Shown: piece by piece, positions 47,370 to 57,972 of the stretch
Layout of the letters: each line of letters opens with the position of its first letter
How positions within the stretch are numbered: the stretch's first letter is position 1
Origin: Microvirga soli
GTDB lineage: Bacteria > Pseudomonadota > Alphaproteobacteria > Rhizobiales > Beijerinckiaceae
Direction of reading: 5' to 3'
DNA length: 64,000 nucleotides
Assembly: GCF_016734765.1 (NCBI RefSeq)
Contig: NZ_JAERQE010000008.1
Coordinates: 62,001-126,000, forward strand
Made by a program: the position numbers and the translations under genes
Notes under the pieces: generated by a model
The model's database searches: none
The model's input: only the letters and a program-made list of their open reading frames with translations
What the model was told of the DNA's origin: nothing

Positions 47370-47696
47370 TTACAACGAGAACGAGGTGCCGCAGCCGCAG
47401 GCGGCGGTGGCGTGGGGGTTCTCGATCTTGAAGGACTGGCCGATCAGGTCGTCGACGAAGTCGATCACGGAGCCGTCCATGTACTGGATCGACACCTCGT
47501 CCACCACCACTTTGGCCCCGTCCTTCTCGATCACGAGATCGTCGTCCTGCCGGGTCCGGTCCACATCGAAGGCATATTGAAAGCCCGAGCAGCCGCCGCC
47601 GTTGACGCTGATTCTCAGGTGCGAGCCGTCTGGCTCGGAGGCCATGATCTCGTTGATACGGCGGGCGGCGCGTTCAGTCAGGGTGATACCGGTCAT
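47370..47696 (-). CDS. erpA: Iron-sulfur cluster insertion protein ErpA
   Basis: 108 residues, A-type carrier. The three cluster-binding cysteines are present: one in VNGGGCSGFQY and two in ACGCGTSFSL at the C-terminus. ATG 47696 (MTGITLTERAARRINEI) is the family start and has GGAAG upstream. It delivers Fe-S clusters to apo-proteins. ErpA versus another A-type member is judged by the usual dgt neighbour. Confidence 0.92.
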   Translation of the reverse strand: MTGITLTERAARRINEIMASEPDGSHLRISVNGGGCSGFQYAFDVDRTRQDDDLVIEKDGAKVVVDEVSIQYMDGSVIDFVDDLIGQSFKIENPHATAACGCGTSFSL

Positions 47697-47790
47697 GGGC
47701 ACTTCCAGTCCATCGAAGGACGACTTTCTTGCACTAGGTGTTAAGAGCAAGGTAAGTGCGCCCTGACAAGGCTTCAACCCGGGGAAATGT

Positions 47791-48999
47791 GTGCGGCCCT
47801 TTGGCGAGAGATGGCGAGCCCCTTATGCCTGCGACCCGTGGGGGAGCCGAGGCCGGCTTTTCCCTGAGGCAGTCTCCCCGACCCGCAGCGAGTTTCAGCG
47901 CGACCGGGACCGGATCATCCACTCCTCGGCCTTCCGCCGGCTCAAGCACAAGACTCAGGTGTTCGTCTATCACGAGGGCGACCACTTCCGGACCCGGCTG
48001 ACCCACACCATCGAGGTGAGCCAGATCGCCCGGGCGCTGGCCCGCTCCCTCGGGCTCGACGAGGATCTGGCCGAGGCGCTGGCGCTCTCCCACGACCTCG
48101 GCCATACGCCGTTCGGGCATACGGGCGAGGATACGCTGGACGAGTGCATGGCGGGCTTCGGGGGCTTCGACCACAACGCCCAGGCCCTGCGCGTCGTGAC
48201 CCGGCTGGAGCGTCGCTACGCGGAATACGATGGCCTGAACCTCACCTGGGAGACCCTGGAGGGGCTGGTCAAGCACAACGGTCCGCTCCTCGATGCGCAG
48301 GCGCAGCCGACCCTGCGCTATGCCGCCCGGGGCGTGCCGCTGGCGATCCTCGAATACAACGCCCAGCAGGATCTGGAACTGGCCACTCATGCCGGTGGCG
48401 AGGCCCAGGCAGCGGCCATTGCCGATGATATCGCTTACGATGCCCACGATCTCGACGATGGCCTCAGGGCCGGACTGTTCCAGATCGAGGACCTGCGCGA
48501 GGTACCGTTCCTCGCAGGTCTCCTGGCCGAGATCGATGGCCGCTATCCCAACCTCGATCTCTCCCGCCGAATCCACGAATTGACCCGGCGCGTCATCACC
48601 CGCTTCGTAGAGGATGTGGTGGCGGAAGGGGAGCGCAGGATCGCCGCCCTGGCGCCACAGAGCGCAGGCGACATCCGGCAGGCGGGGAGCACCATGGTCT
48701 GCTTCTCGAAGGCCATGACGGAGGCCGATGCCTCGATCAAGCGTTTCCTCTATGCTCGCATGTACCGCCATTCGGATGTGATGCGGGTTCGGGCCCAGGC
48801 CGACGACGTACTGCGCGATCTCTTTCGCCGCTTCAAAGCCGAGCCGGAGCTCATGCCGGAGGAGTGGCAGGTCGACCTCCCAAGAGGCGACGAGCCGCGT
48901 CTTGCCCGCCGCGTGGCGGATTACATCGCCGGCATGACGGACCGGTATGCGATCCTCGAGCACCGGCGCCTGTTTGACGTGACGCCGGACCTGCGTTAG
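47791..48999 (+). CDS. dgt: dGTP triphosphohydrolase-like HD protein
   Basis: 402 residues. The HD-domain metal residues are visible: [20 protein letters not shown] (His), [17 protein letters not shown] (His-Asp), and a late [17 protein letters not shown] (Asp). The N-terminal [20 protein letters not shown] is typical. It cleaves dNTPs to nucleosides plus triphosphate. The GTG start follows GGGGA; a nearby ATG is out of frame. Divergent from erpA. Confidence 0.93.
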   Translation: MRPFGERWRAPYACDPWGSRGRLFPEAVSPTRSEFQRDRDRIIHSSAFRRLKHKTQVFVYHEGDHFRTRLTHTIEVSQIARALARSLGLDEDLAEALALSHDLGHTPFGHTGEDTLDECMAGFGGFDHNAQALRVVTRLERRYAEYDGLNLTWETLEGLVKHNGPLLDAQAQPTLRYAARGVPLAILEYNAQQDLELATHAGGEAQAAAIADDIAYDAHDLDDGLRAGLFQIEDLREVPFLAGLLAEIDGRYPNLDLSRRIHELTRRVITRFVEDVVAEGERRIAALAPQSAGDIRQAGSTMVCFSKAMTEADASIKRFLYARMYRHSDVMRVRAQADDVLRDLFRRFKAEPELMPEEWQVDLPRGDEPRLARRVADYIAGMTDRYAILEHRRLFDVTPDLR

Positions 49000-49048
49000 G
49001 CGGCTCCACGGATTTCCAGGGCCAAGGGCCCTTCAGAGACAAAGTACC

Positions 49049-50809
49049 ATGAACATTTTTGGGCTGTTCGAGAAGCGGGTTGCGGAAGCGCTTGGCCGGT
49101 TGGCCGAAGGGGCTAAGATTCCCTCGGGGCTGGATGTCAGCCGCGTGGTGGTCGAGCCGCCGCGCGATCCGTCCCACGGCGATCTCGCCACGAACGCCGC
49201 CATGGTGCTGGCCAAGGAAGCGCGCATGAACCCGCGCGCCCTGGCCGAGCTGCTCGTCGCGGACCTCCAGGACGATCCGCGCGTCACCAAGGTGGAGATC
49301 GCCGGTCCCGGCTTCATCAACATCCGCCTGAACGCAGCTGTGCTGCACGAGGTGCTGCGCGCGGCCGTCGTCGATGGCAACGGCTTCGGGCGCAGCGGCC
49401 AGGGGGAGGGCACTCCCGTCAACGTGGAATATGTCTCGGCCAATCCCACCGGCCCGATGCATGTGGGCCATTGCCGTGGCGCGGTGTTCGGTGATGCGCT
49501 GGCCGGGCTGCTGGATTTTGCCGGCTACAAGGTCATTCGCGAGTACTACATCAACGATGCGGGTGCGCAGGTCGATGTCCTCGCCCGCTCGGCCTATCTC
49601 CGCTACAAGGAAGCTCTCGGCCATGAGATCGGCGAGATTCCGGAAGGGCTTTATCCGGGCGACTATCTCAAACCGGTCGGCGAGCTGCTCGCCAAGAAGC
49701 ATGGCCAGAGCCTGCTCGACAAGCCGGAGGCCGAGTGGCTGCCGCTCGTGCGTGAGGCGTCGATCAATGCCATGATGGACATGATCCGCACCGACCTCGC
49801 GGTGCTCAACATCCACCACGACGTGTTCTTCTCCGAACGCTCCCTGCAGCTGGGAGCCGAGGATCAGGTGAAAGCCCTGATCGAGGATCTGCGCTCGCGC
49901 GACCTCGTCTATATGGGCCGTCTGCCGCCCCCCAAAGGGCAGAAGGACGAGGATTGGGAGGATCGCGAGCAGCTTCTGTTCCGCGCCACCGCCTTCGGCG
50001 ACGAGGTGGATCGCCCGCTGCTGAAGTCGGATGGCTCCTACACCTATTTCGCCTCCGACATCGCCTATCACCGCTCCAAGTTCGAGCGCGGCTTCGCCTC
50101 GATGATCGACGTCTGGGGCGCCGATCACGGCGGCTACGTGAAGCGCATGCAGGCGGCTGTGAAGGCGGTCTCCGACAACAAGGCCGACCTCGACGTGAAG
50201 CTCTGCCAGATGGTGAAGCTGTTGCGCGGCGGCGAGCCGGTGAAGATGTCCAAGCGCTCCGGCGATTTCGTCACGCTCCGTGAGGTTGTCGACGAGGTTG
50301 GCCGGGACGCCACCCGCTTCATGATGATCTTCCGCAAGAACGACGCCACCCTGGATTTCGACCTCGCCAAGGTGGTCGAGCAGTCCAAGGACAACCCGGT
50401 CTTCTACGTCCAGTACGCCCATGCCCGCTGTGCCTCGGTGTTCCGGCAAGCCGGAGAGGCTTATCCAGGCGCGGACTTCTCGGCGGCTCAGCTCGAGAAG
50501 GCTGATCTCTCAATCCTGAGTGACGAAGCGGAACTGGACATCATCCACCGCATCGCTCAATTCCCCAGGGTTATCGAGGCGGCGGCGGAAGCACACGAGC
50601 CGCATCGGGTGGCTTTTTACCTCTACGATCTCGCCAGCGCCTTCCATAGCTTATGGAATAAGGGCAAAGACTTGCCGCAATTACGCTTTGTTAATCTAAC
50701 TGATAAAGAGTCAACACAGGCGAGGCTCGCTCTCGTGCATGCCCTGAAAGGCGTGCTCGCATCTGGTCTCGCAATCCTGGGCGTCACGGCACCTGATGAA
50801 ATGCGATAG
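49049..50809 (+). CDS. argS: Arginine-tRNA ligase
   Basis: 586 residues, class I. The HIGH-type motif is [15 protein letters not shown], the KMSKS-type motif is [10 protein letters not shown], and the C-terminal anticodon domain begins near [14 protein letters not shown]. An N-terminal Add1 domain is present (residues 1-110). The gene is 50 bases after dgt, same strand, and precedes the SPOR gene as in related genomes. Confidence 0.97.
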   Translation: MNIFGLFEKRVAEALGRLAEGAKIPSGLDVSRVVVEPPRDPSHGDLATNAAMVLAKEARMNPRALAELLVADLQDDPRVTKVEIAGPGFINIRLNAAVLHEVLRAAVVDGNGFGRSGQGEGTPVNVEYVSANPTGPMHVGHCRGAVFGDALAGLLDFAGYKVIREYYINDAGAQVDVLARSAYLRYKEALGHEIGEIPEGLYPGDYLKPVGELLAKKHGQSLLDKPEAEWLPLVREASINAMMDMIRTDLAVLNIHHDVFFSERSLQLGAEDQVKALIEDLRSRDLVYMGRLPPPKGQKDEDWEDREQLLFRATAFGDEVDRPLLKSDGSYTYFASDIAYHRSKFERGFASMIDVWGADHGGYVKRMQAAVKAVSDNKADLDVKLCQMVKLLRGGEPVKMSKRSGDFVTLREVVDEVGRDATRFMMIFRKNDATLDFDLAKVVEQSKDNPVFYVQYAHARCASVFRQAGEAYPGADFSAAQLEKADLSILSDEAELDIIHRIAQFPRVIEAAAEAHEPHRVAFYLYDLASAFHSLWNKGKDLPQLRFVNLTDKESTQARLALVHALKGVLASGLAILGVTAPDEMR

Positions 50810-50917
50810 TGTTTCCTCAAGCGGATCAACCGCTTAGAGGGTTGGTCGCATCGGGTCCTGTCACGTCGTGCCGGCGGAGCAACAGGTGCTCCTGTCGCGT
50901 AACTGGAGATCCGGCGA

Positions 50918-52354
50918 ATGAGCGAATCACCGAAGCCCCGTTTTGCCATCGACCTCAATGAGATCGAGCGGCAACTCGCCCAGGCGGGCGCCCCGCAGAA
51001 CCATCAGGCCCATGCCACGCGGAGCGATCCGTTGGCGGAATTGGCCCGTATTGTGGGGCAGGACGACCCATTTCAATCGATTTTAGCCAATGACGGCTCG
51101 TCCCGCCCGCGCCAGCAGGGCGCGTCGGTGGACGACCTTTTCGCCGTCCGCGACACTATGACGCCCGGAGGCCGAGAGGTCCCGGTACGGGGGTCCCATG
51201 CAGGCCAGGATCAGCACTCCTACCATCAGGATGCCTACCCCCAGGCCCATGCTGGCGCTCCCGAGTCGGCTTATGCTCATCAGCCCGCCCGTCAGGGTCA
51301 GGCTTATGAAGAGCAGGATTCGTACGGCAACGAGGCCTACGCTCAGGACTACTACTCGGATCAGGCCGCCCAGTACCCCGACCAGGGCTATGACGACGCC
51401 GAGCGGCTCAGCTATCCTCCGGTGGAGAAGACCCGCTCGCGCAAGGGTCCGGTTGCCATTGCGGCTGTGATCGGCGCTCTCGTGCTTGGCGGCGGCGGAG
51501 CCTACATGGCCTCGGGTTCGTCATCCATCACGGGTGGCGGCGAGCCGGTGTTGATCAAGGCGAACAACGAGCCCACCAAGGTTCAGCCGCAGAATCCGGG
51601 CGGGGTCGAGATCCCGAACCAGAACAAACAGATCTACGAGCGCGCCAACCAGGACGGCGCCACCAAAGTGGTCAACCGCGAGGAGCAGCCCGTCGACGTG
51701 CAGCAGGCCGTGCGCATGAACGGCAATGCCGTGGCGGACGCCACCGGCGGCACGATCGGCGCATCGGGCAAGCCACATCACACCGCGAGCCTGAACCTCG
51801 GCGAGCCGAAGAAGGTCCGCACGGTCACGATCCGTCCGGATGGCACCACGGCCGGCGAGGCACCGGCTCCCCAGCAGGCCGCTTCTGCTGCCATGACCCT
51901 GCCTCCTCAGGCTCAGCACGCTCCGGTTCAGGTCGCTTCCGCCCAGGTTCCGGCGGCGCAGCCCAGGCCGGTGGCCAGCACGCCAGTTGCAGCTCCGGCG
52001 ACCCCGGCTCCGAAGCCCACGCCGGCCGCAGCAACGCCCACCAGCACCCCGGCCCCGCAGCAGGTTGCCTCGGTGCAGCCGACGGCACCGGTGGCCGCGG
52101 AGACGACCCCGACCGGCGGCTTTGCCGTGCAGCTCGGCGTCGCCACCTCCGAAGCCTCAGCCCAATCCGTGTTCGCTTCGTTCCAGCGCAAATATTCGGA
52201 TCTGGGAGGCCAGCCTTCGATGATCCGCAAGGCCGAGGTGAACGGCAACACGGTCTATCGCGTTCGCGTCGGACCGATGTCGAAGGAGGAGGCATCCTCC
52301 CTCTGCTCCAAGCTGCAGGGCCAGGGCGGACAGTGCTTCGTGGCCAAGAACTGA
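50918..52354 (+). CDS. SPOR-domain envelope protein
   Basis: 478 residues. A cytoplasmic, Gln/Tyr/Asp-rich N-terminal region (about 1-170) precedes one membrane span (VAIAAVIGALVLGGGGAYMA). A long Pro/Ala linker then leads to a C-terminal SPOR domain (about 400-478: GFAVQLGVATSEASAQSVFA, VYRVRVGPMSKEEASSLCSK). SPOR domains bind denuded glycan strands at the septum, so a division or envelope role like FtsN is likely. It is followed by nagZ. Confidence 0.88.
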   Translation: MSESPKPRFAIDLNEIERQLAQAGAPQNHQAHATRSDPLAELARIVGQDDPFQSILANDGSSRPRQQGASVDDLFAVRDTMTPGGREVPVRGSHAGQDQHSYHQDAYPQAHAGAPESAYAHQPARQGQAYEEQDSYGNEAYAQDYYSDQAAQYPDQGYDDAERLSYPPVEKTRSRKGPVAIAAVIGALVLGGGGAYMASGSSSITGGGEPVLIKANNEPTKVQPQNPGGVEIPNQNKQIYERANQDGATKVVNREEQPVDVQQAVRMNGNAVADATGGTIGASGKPHHTASLNLGEPKKVRTVTIRPDGTTAGEAPAPQQAASAAMTLPPQAQHAPVQVASAQVPAAQPRPVASTPVAAPATPAPKPTPAAATPTSTPAPQQVASVQPTAPVAAETTPTGGFAVQLGVATSEASAQSVFASFQRKYSDLGGQPSMIRKAEVNGNTVYRVRVGPMSKEEASSLCSKLQGQGGQCFVAKN

Positions 52355-52419
52355 TTTAGCTTGGAACTGAACAAGCTTGGCAACCAAGAATTCTTGACCC
52401 TGCCGAGCAGGGGACGTAA

Positions 52420-52449
52420 GGCGCGGGTATGAACACCCGCGCCTTTATT
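52420..52449 (+). promoter_or_regulatory. Hairpin with the nagZ start codon in its loop
   Basis: A perfect nine-pair GC stem, GGCGCGGGT (52420-52428) and ACCCGCGCC (52435-52443), with the loop ATGAAC that contains the nagZ ATG, followed by TTTATT. It has the form of an intrinsic terminator and would hide or present the start codon. Confidence 0.65.
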
Positions 52450-53448
52450 GCTGGATGCTCCGGCTTCGAACTCACCCCCGACGAGGCTGCCTTCTTCCGG
52501 GAAGCGCAGCCCTGGGGCTTCATCCTGTTCCGCCGCAACGTCGACAGCCCTGAGCAGGTGAGGGCGCTTTGCGCCTCCTTGAGGGACACGGTCGGGCGGG
52601 CTGATGCCCCGATCCTCATCGATCAAGAGGGCGGCCGGGTTCAGCGGATGGGGCCGCCGCATTGGCCGAAATATCCGGCCGGGCGCACCTATGGGCAGCT
52701 CCATGCCAACGATCCGCTCGTCCAGCGGGAGATCGCCCGTCTCGGAGCCCGCCTGATCGCCCATGACCTGCGGTCCGTCGGGATCACAGTGGATTGCCTG
52801 CCCGTTCTCGACGTGCCGTCGCCGGGCTCCCACGACATCATCGGCGACCGGGCCTACGGCAAGACGGCTGCTCAGGTGGCCGTGCTCGGCCGGGCTGCTG
52901 CCGAGGGCCTGATGGCCGGTGGCGTCCTGCCGGTGGTCAAGCACATGCCCGGTCACGGCCGGGCAGGGGCCGACAGCCATCTGTCGCTGCCCGTAGTCGA
53001 GGCCTCCCGCGAGGAGCTGGCGCGGCACGATTTTGCGCCCTTCCGCATGCTCACCGACATGCCGCTAGCGATGACGGCCCACGTTGTCTACACGGCTCTC
53101 GACCCAGAAAATCCCGCCACCACCTCCCGCATCGTCATGGAGGAGATCATCCGCGGCCATATCGGCTATGACGGGCTGGTGATGACCGACGATCTGTCCA
53201 TGCACGCCCTGTCGGGATCCTTCCGGAGCCGGACCGAGGCCGCCTTTGCGGCCGGCTGCGACATGGGCCTTCACTGCAACGGCAGCATGGAGGAGATGAG
53301 CGCGGTGGCCGAGGCTGCACCGGTTCTGGCGGGCGATGCCCTGCGCCGCGCTAACGCTGCGTTAGCGCGCATCACCCACGATCCGGAGCCTCTGGATCCT
53401 GTGGATGCCCGGGCGCGGCTCGATTCTGCTCTTGCGATGATCGCCTAA
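52429..53448 (+). CDS. nagZ: Beta-N-acetylhexosaminidase
   Basis: 339 residues, glycoside hydrolase family 3. The mobile-loop His motif KHMPGHGRAGADSHLSLP and the nucleophile Asp in VMTDDLSMHALSG are intact. ILIDQEGGRVQRM matches the substrate region. It removes GlcNAc from muropeptides in the cytoplasm. The start at 52429 agrees with the family N-terminus (TRAFIAGCSG), which is why the hairpin over the start is notable. Confidence 0.95.
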   Translation: MNTRAFIAGCSGFELTPDEAAFFREAQPWGFILFRRNVDSPEQVRALCASLRDTVGRADAPILIDQEGGRVQRMGPPHWPKYPAGRTYGQLHANDPLVQREIARLGARLIAHDLRSVGITVDCLPVLDVPSPGSHDIIGDRAYGKTAAQVAVLGRAAAEGLMAGGVLPVVKHMPGHGRAGADSHLSLPVVEASREELARHDFAPFRMLTDMPLAMTAHVVYTALDPENPATTSRIVMEEIIRGHIGYDGLVMTDDLSMHALSGSFRSRTEAAFAAGCDMGLHCNGSMEEMSAVAEAAPVLAGDALRRANAALARITHDPEPLDPVDARARLDSALAMIA

Positions 53449-53488
53449 AGCCCGTGAAGCTTCGAGCCCGTTGAGTTGAGTACCATCC

Positions 53489-54289
53489 ATGGCCAAGCCC
53501 TTACCCTTTGACGAAGTCGAGATGAACGAGCGCGCCGAGAGCGAGCCCGCTCTGCTCGTCGACGTGGACGGGTTCGAAGGGCCGCTCGACCTGCTGCTCG
53601 AACTGGCCCGGCGTCAGAAGGTGGACCTCCACCGCATCTCGATCCTGGCGCTTGCCGAGCAGTACATCGCTTTCATCGAGGCGGCGCGGCGGATGCGCCT
53701 GGAGCTTGCGGCCGATTACCTCGTGATGGCGGCTTGGCTCGCCTATCTCAAGTCCCGCCTCCTGCTGCCCGAGCCGCCTAAAGGTGAGGAACCGAGCGCC
53801 GAGGATCTGGCCTCCGCGCTTGCCCTGCGCCTGCGCCGCCTGGAGGCGATCCGCGAGGCGGCCAAAAAGATGGGCGAGCGCTCCTGGCTTGGTCGGGACG
53901 TCTTTGCCCGCGGCGCCCCCGAGCCGGTGATCATCCACCGGGATTCTCATTACGAGGCGAGCCTCTACGACCTGCTCAAAGCCTATGCCCAGCAGCGGCA
54001 GATCCAGTTCAATTCCAGGGTTTCCCTGCACAAGCGGAATGTCTGGTCCCTGGTCGAGGCCCGGGAGGCTCTGGAGCGCCTGGTCGGGCACCTGAGCGAT
54101 TGGGTGACCCTCGACACCTATCTTGTGGAATTCATGGTCGAGCCCGCCATGCGCCCGACCGTTCTGGCCTCGGCTCTCTCCGCCACCCTGGAGATGGTCC
54201 GTGAGGGCAAGCTCACTATGCGGCAGGACGAGGCCTTCGCGCCGGTCTGGGTCAAGCCTGTGGCCGATCCAGCCGAGGCAGGAGTTTAG
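53489..54289 (+). CDS. scpA: Segregation and condensation protein A
   Basis: 266 residues, kleisin subunit of the SMC-ScpAB complex. Diagnostic: DGFEGPLDLLLELARRQKVD near residue 27, then the ISILALAEQYIAFIEAA helix. The C-terminal winged-helix part binds the SMC head (VVLASALSATLEMVREGKLT-like). It precedes scpB by one base. Confidence 0.95.
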   Translation: MAKPLPFDEVEMNERAESEPALLVDVDGFEGPLDLLLELARRQKVDLHRISILALAEQYIAFIEAARRMRLELAADYLVMAAWLAYLKSRLLLPEPPKGEEPSAEDLASALALRLRRLEAIREAAKKMGERSWLGRDVFARGAPEPVIIHRDSHYEASLYDLLKAYAQQRQIQFNSRVSLHKRNVWSLVEAREALERLVGHLSDWVTLDTYLVEFMVEPAMRPTVLASALSATLEMVREGKLTMRQDEAFAPVWVKPVADPAEAGV

Positions 54290-54290
54290 G

Positions 54291-55010
54291 ATGCTGCCCG
54301 ATATGCACGACGATGTCCCCGAAACCTTGGAGGATGAGGCTCCCGAGGTCAGCCACGTGCCCGATCACGGCGAGGCCATGCGCATCGCCGAGGCATTGCT
54401 GTTCGCCTCCGCGGCACCCTTGAGCGTCGAGGAACTGGGCGGCCGCCTGCCGGAAGGGGCAGATGTGGAGAAGATCCTTCAGGACCTCTCCGAGCTCTAT
54501 GCGCTCCGGGGCGTCAACATCGTCCGGGTGGCGGGCAAATGGACCTTCCGCACCGCAAGCGACCTGTCCTTCGTTCTCGCCCGCGACGTGGTCGAGCAGC
54601 GCAGGCTCTCCCGCGCGGCCATGGAGACGCTGGCGATCATTGCCTATCACCAGCCGGTGACGCGGGCCGAGATCGAGGAGATCCGTGGCGTCGCCACCTC
54701 CAAAGGCACCATCGATACCCTCCTGGAAACCAGCTGGATCCGCCTGCGCGGCCGCCGGAAGGCGCCAGGACGCCCGGTCACCTACGGCACCACGCCGGCC
54801 TTCCTGGAGCATTTCGGGCTCGATGCCATCGAGGACCTGCCGGGCCTTGAGGAATTGAAGGGTGCGGGCTTCATCGAAGGCCGCGTTCCCTCCGACTTCT
54901 CGGTGCCGCTGCCCTCCGATGCCGATGCCCTGCGTGAGGACGAAGATCCCCTCGACGACGATCTCCTGCAGCCTCTGGACATGCACCAGACCGAGGCCGG
55001 CGAGGAATGA
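54291..55010 (+). CDS. scpB: Segregation and condensation protein B
   Basis: 239 residues with two winged-helix domains: MRIAEALLFASAAPLSVEEL, WTFRTASDLSFVL and RRLSRAAMETLAIIAYHQPV, followed by TRAEIEEIRGVATSKGTIDT and YGTTPAFLEHFGLDAIEDLP. An acidic tail follows. ATG 54291 is one base after scpA; its stop overlaps the ATPase gene by ATGA. Confidence 0.95.
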   Translation: MLPDMHDDVPETLEDEAPEVSHVPDHGEAMRIAEALLFASAAPLSVEELGGRLPEGADVEKILQDLSELYALRGVNIVRVAGKWTFRTASDLSFVLARDVVEQRRLSRAAMETLAIIAYHQPVTRAEIEEIRGVATSKGTIDTLLETSWIRLRGRRKAPGRPVTYGTTPAFLEHFGLDAIEDLPGLEELKGAGFIEGRVPSDFSVPLPSDADALREDEDPLDDDLLQPLDMHQTEAGEE

Positions 55011-56131
55011 CGGACAGGCCATCGGGCCCCGCGCGCGACCGGTTCCGTTTGCCCCGCTGGGGCCAGCGCGGCACGGCGGGCGCTTCGATCCCGGCGCAGC
55101 TCACCTTCGAGAATATCGTCCAGGCCTATGGCAGCCAGCGCGCCCTCGATGGGGTCTCGCTCACCATCGAGCCGGGCGAGATCGTCTGCCTGCTCGGCCA
55201 TTCCGGCTGCGGGAAGACGACCCTGCTGCGCATCGCGGCCGGCGTGGAGGCTCCCACCTCCGGCCGGGTGCTCATGGACGGCCTGGAGGCGAGCGGCCCG
55301 CGGGCCTTCGTGGAGCCGGAGAGGCGCGGCATCGGGCTGATGTTTCAGGATTACGCCCTGTTCCCGCATATGACGATCCTGCAGAACATCATGTTCGGCC
55401 TGAAAGATCTCTCGGCCTCCGAGGCCGGGGTAGCGGCCCGCCGGGCCCTGTCCCGCGTCGGCCTGGAGCATTACGCCAACGAGTATCCCCACACCCTGTC
55501 CGGCGGCGAGCAGCAGCGGGTGGCGCTGGCGCGTTCCATTGCGCCCCGTCCCGGCGTGCTGCTCATGGACGAGCCGTTCTCCAACCTCGACCGGCGCATG
55601 CGCGATGCGATCCGGGACGAGACCATCGCAATCCTGAGAGAGACCGGAGCTACGACCATCGTGGTGACCCATGACCCGGAGGAGGCGATGCGGATTGCCG
55701 ACCGGATCGTGCTGATGCGCGCCGGCGCGATCATCCAGCAGGGCGAGGCCGAGGAGATCTACCGGCGGCCGTCGAACCTGTTTGCCGCCCGGTTCTTCTG
55801 CGACTTCAACGAGCTTGAGGGTGTGGTGCGCAATGGCCAGGTGAGCTGCCCGGTCGGGGTCTTTCCGGCGCCGCATCTGGGGGATGGCCCGGCCATCGTC
55901 TGTGTGCGTCCCCAGGGGGTGAGGCTGAGGCCGGCGGGCTTCTGCCTGCCGGGGCGGGTGGTCTCGCGCCGCTTCCTCGGGGAGGTCGATCTGGTCCATA
56001 TCGACGTGCAGGGTGTCGACCGTCCGCTCCAGGCCCGTGTTCACGATCCCGTGGACGTGAGGGAGGGACAGGATGTGGGCATCGATGTCGATACGAAGGA
56101 TGTCCTTGTTTTCGCCGCGTCCGACGCATAG
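55007..56131 (+). CDS. Orphan ABC ATPase, FbpC/PotA-like
   Basis: 374 residues. Walker A is [14 protein letters not shown]-loop [12 protein letters not shown], signature [11 protein letters not shown], Walker [12 protein letters not shown] and the switch His in [12 protein letters not shown]-terminal TOBE-like region follows ([13 protein letters not shown] ... VDLVHIDVQ). This is the Fe3+/polyamine-type importer ATPase, but no permease or binding protein is nearby. It sits in the scpB-tatA interval, coupled by ATGA to scpB. Confidence 0.88.
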   Translation: MTDRPSGPARDRFRLPRWGQRGTAGASIPAQLTFENIVQAYGSQRALDGVSLTIEPGEIVCLLGHSGCGKTTLLRIAAGVEAPTSGRVLMDGLEASGPRAFVEPERRGIGLMFQDYALFPHMTILQNIMFGLKDLSASEAGVAARRALSRVGLEHYANEYPHTLSGGEQQRVALARSIAPRPGVLLMDEPFSNLDRRMRDAIRDETIAILRETGATTIVVTHDPEEAMRIADRIVLMRAGAIIQQGEAEEIYRRPSNLFAARFFCDFNELEGVVRNGQVSCPVGVFPAPHLGDGPAIVCVRPQGVRLRPAGFCLPGRVVSRRFLGEVDLVHIDVQGVDRPLQARVHDPVDVREGQDVGIDVDTKDVLVFAASDA

Positions 56132-56190
56132 GTTGGCGGCGAGTTCTTCATCTGAAATGCCGCGCCCCGCGAGGGCGCAGGAGGATTGCC

Positions 56191-56436
56191 ATGGGTGGCA
56201 CGAGTATTTGGCACTGGATCGTTGTTGGTCTGATCGTCGTCCTGCTGTTCGGACGCGGCAAGATCTCCGACATGATGGGCGACGTCGCAAAGGGCATCAA
56301 GGCCTTCAAGAAGGGCATGTCCGAGGACGACACCCCGGCTAAGCCGGTGCAGCCGTCCGAGCCGGTGCGGACCATCGACCACCAGAACGGGACGTCCACC
56401 ACGACCACCGTCACGACGGACCACAAGGTCGGCTAA
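56191..56436 (+). CDS. tatA: Twin-arginine translocase subunit TatA
   Basis: 81 residues. One N-terminal span, then the hinge and amphipathic helix: [20 protein letters not shown] followed by [18 protein letters not shown]. The polar tail is Thr-rich. It forms the Tat pore with TatBC. An AGGAGG-type site precedes the ATG. Confidence 0.96.
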   Translation: MGGTSIWHWIVVGLIVVLLFGRGKISDMMGDVAKGIKAFKKGMSEDDTPAKPVQPSEPVRTIDHQNGTSTTTTVTTDHKVG

Positions 56437-56507
56437 GCTGTGAGGCGCGCCAGGATGTGGCGCGTCAGTACGCGTGAGTATCTAAGAGGCAGGTTCGAGG
56501 CCACGTC

Positions 56508-57074
56508 ATGTTGGACATGAGCTGGGGTGAGATCATGGTGATCGGCGCCGTCGCGCTGATCGTGATCGGCCCGAAGGATCTGCCGAAGGCGCTGCGGACG
56601 GTCGGGCAGATGACCAGCAAGCTCCGTCGGATGGCGTCGGAGTTCCAGGGCCAGTTCAACGAGGCCATGCGCGAGGCCGAGCTCGACGAGGTCAAGAAGC
56701 AGCTCCAGAGCGTGAACGAATCCGTTCCGTCGCTCAACACGAGCTTCAACCCGATCCAGACGATCCGGGACGAGCTGAAGACCTCCATCGAGGCGCCTGT
56801 CGCGCCTCCGGAGAAAGTCCTTGAGCCGGAGAGCGGCTCTTCCTCTCCGGTTGCCGAGACAAACGTTCAGGCCCCGTCCGATGCCTCGGTGCAGGCCGTG
56901 GTCGAGGGGCGGACGCCGGCTCCTGCCGACCCGCTCGTAGACCTGCCGCTGCCGCCAACCGTCGATCCGGCAACGGAGATCGCCGAGTCCCTGCGGCGGG
57001 AAGCCGAATACGAGGCCCAGCAGGCTGCGCTCGCCCAACAACTCTCAGAAAAACCGGACGCGAAAGTCGGATGA
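56508..57074 (+). CDS. tatB: Twin-arginine translocase subunit TatB
   Basis: 188 residues. Start [20 protein letters not shown] with the [14 protein letters not shown] hinge; a long amphipathic helix, then a Pro/Glu-rich tail. TatB is told from TatA by length and the Glu in the span. Overlaps tatC by ATGA. Confidence 0.95.
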   Translation: MLDMSWGEIMVIGAVALIVIGPKDLPKALRTVGQMTSKLRRMASEFQGQFNEAMREAELDEVKKQLQSVNESVPSLNTSFNPIQTIRDELKTSIEAPVAPPEKVLEPESGSSSPVAETNVQAPSDASVQAVVEGRTPAPADPLVDLPLPPTVDPATEIAESLRREAEYEAQQAALAQQLSEKPDAKVG

Positions 57075-57874
57075 CCACTGCCGTTGAACAGGACGAGGTC
57101 GAGGCTTCGCGCGCTCCTCTGATCGAGCATCTCACCGAGCTGCGTTCGCGCCTGATCAAGGCGCTGATCGCATTCGTCTTGCTGTTCTTCGTCTGCTTTG
57201 CCGGCGCGAAATACATCTACAACGCACTGGTGTGGCCCTATGTCCTCGCCGTCGGCTCGCCCGAGAAGGCCCATCTGGTCTACACCCACGGCCTGGAATA
57301 TCTGTTCACGCAGATTCAGGTCGCGGCCTTCGGGGCAGGCTTCCTGGCCTTTCCGGTCATTGCCGTTCAGATCTACAAGTTCGTCGCGCCGGGCCTCTAC
57401 AAGAACGAGCGGCGGGCCTTCGTGCCATACCTGTTCGCAACGCCGGTTCTCTTCACCGTCGGGGCGGCCTGCGTCTACTTCATCGCCATGCCGCTCCTCA
57501 TGCGCTTCTCCGTGGGCATGCAGCAGCTGGCGACCGAGAGCGGCCCCACCATCGAGTTCCTGCCCAAGGTCAGCGAGTACCTGTCGCTGATCATGACCCT
57601 GATCTTCGCCTTCGGCATCTGCTTCCAGCTGCCCGTGATCCTGACCCTGCTCGCCCGGGCCGGGATCATCGATTCGCAGTTCCTGAAGGACAAGCGGCGC
57701 TACGCCATCGTGATCGTCTTCGTGATCGCGGCTGTTCTGACCCCGCCCGACGTGATCAGCCAGTTCGCCCTTGCGGTCCCCACCTTGCTTCTTTACGAGG
57801 CATCCATCTTCTCCGTCCGCATGGTCGAGAAGAAGCGTGCGGAAGCCGAGGCCGCGCGCGCGGCGGAGGAATAG
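57071..57874 (+). CDS. tatC: Twin-arginine translocase subunit TatC
   Basis: 267 residues, six spans. The conserved first periplasmic/cytoplasmic parts are [20 protein letters not shown], then [18 protein letters not shown], the loop [20 protein letters not shown], and [20 protein letters not shown]. It recognises RR signal peptides with TatB. The C-terminal tail is basic. Confidence 0.96.
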   Translation: MTTAVEQDEVEASRAPLIEHLTELRSRLIKALIAFVLLFFVCFAGAKYIYNALVWPYVLAVGSPEKAHLVYTHGLEYLFTQIQVAAFGAGFLAFPVIAVQIYKFVAPGLYKNERRAFVPYLFATPVLFTVGAACVYFIAMPLLMRFSVGMQQLATESGPTIEFLPKVSEYLSLIMTLIFAFGICFQLPVILTLLARAGIIDSQFLKDKRRYAIVIVFVIAAVLTPPDVISQFALAVPTLLLYEASIFSVRMVEKKRAEAEAARAAEE

Positions 57875-57972
57875 GCGTCAAAGCCTCCACAACCGGCCGC
57901 CATCCTTGGCACAAGTTGAAGGGCGGTCTTGTCATCGGGGCGAGGCTGTCTGACGAAGCAGGTCCTCATCCC

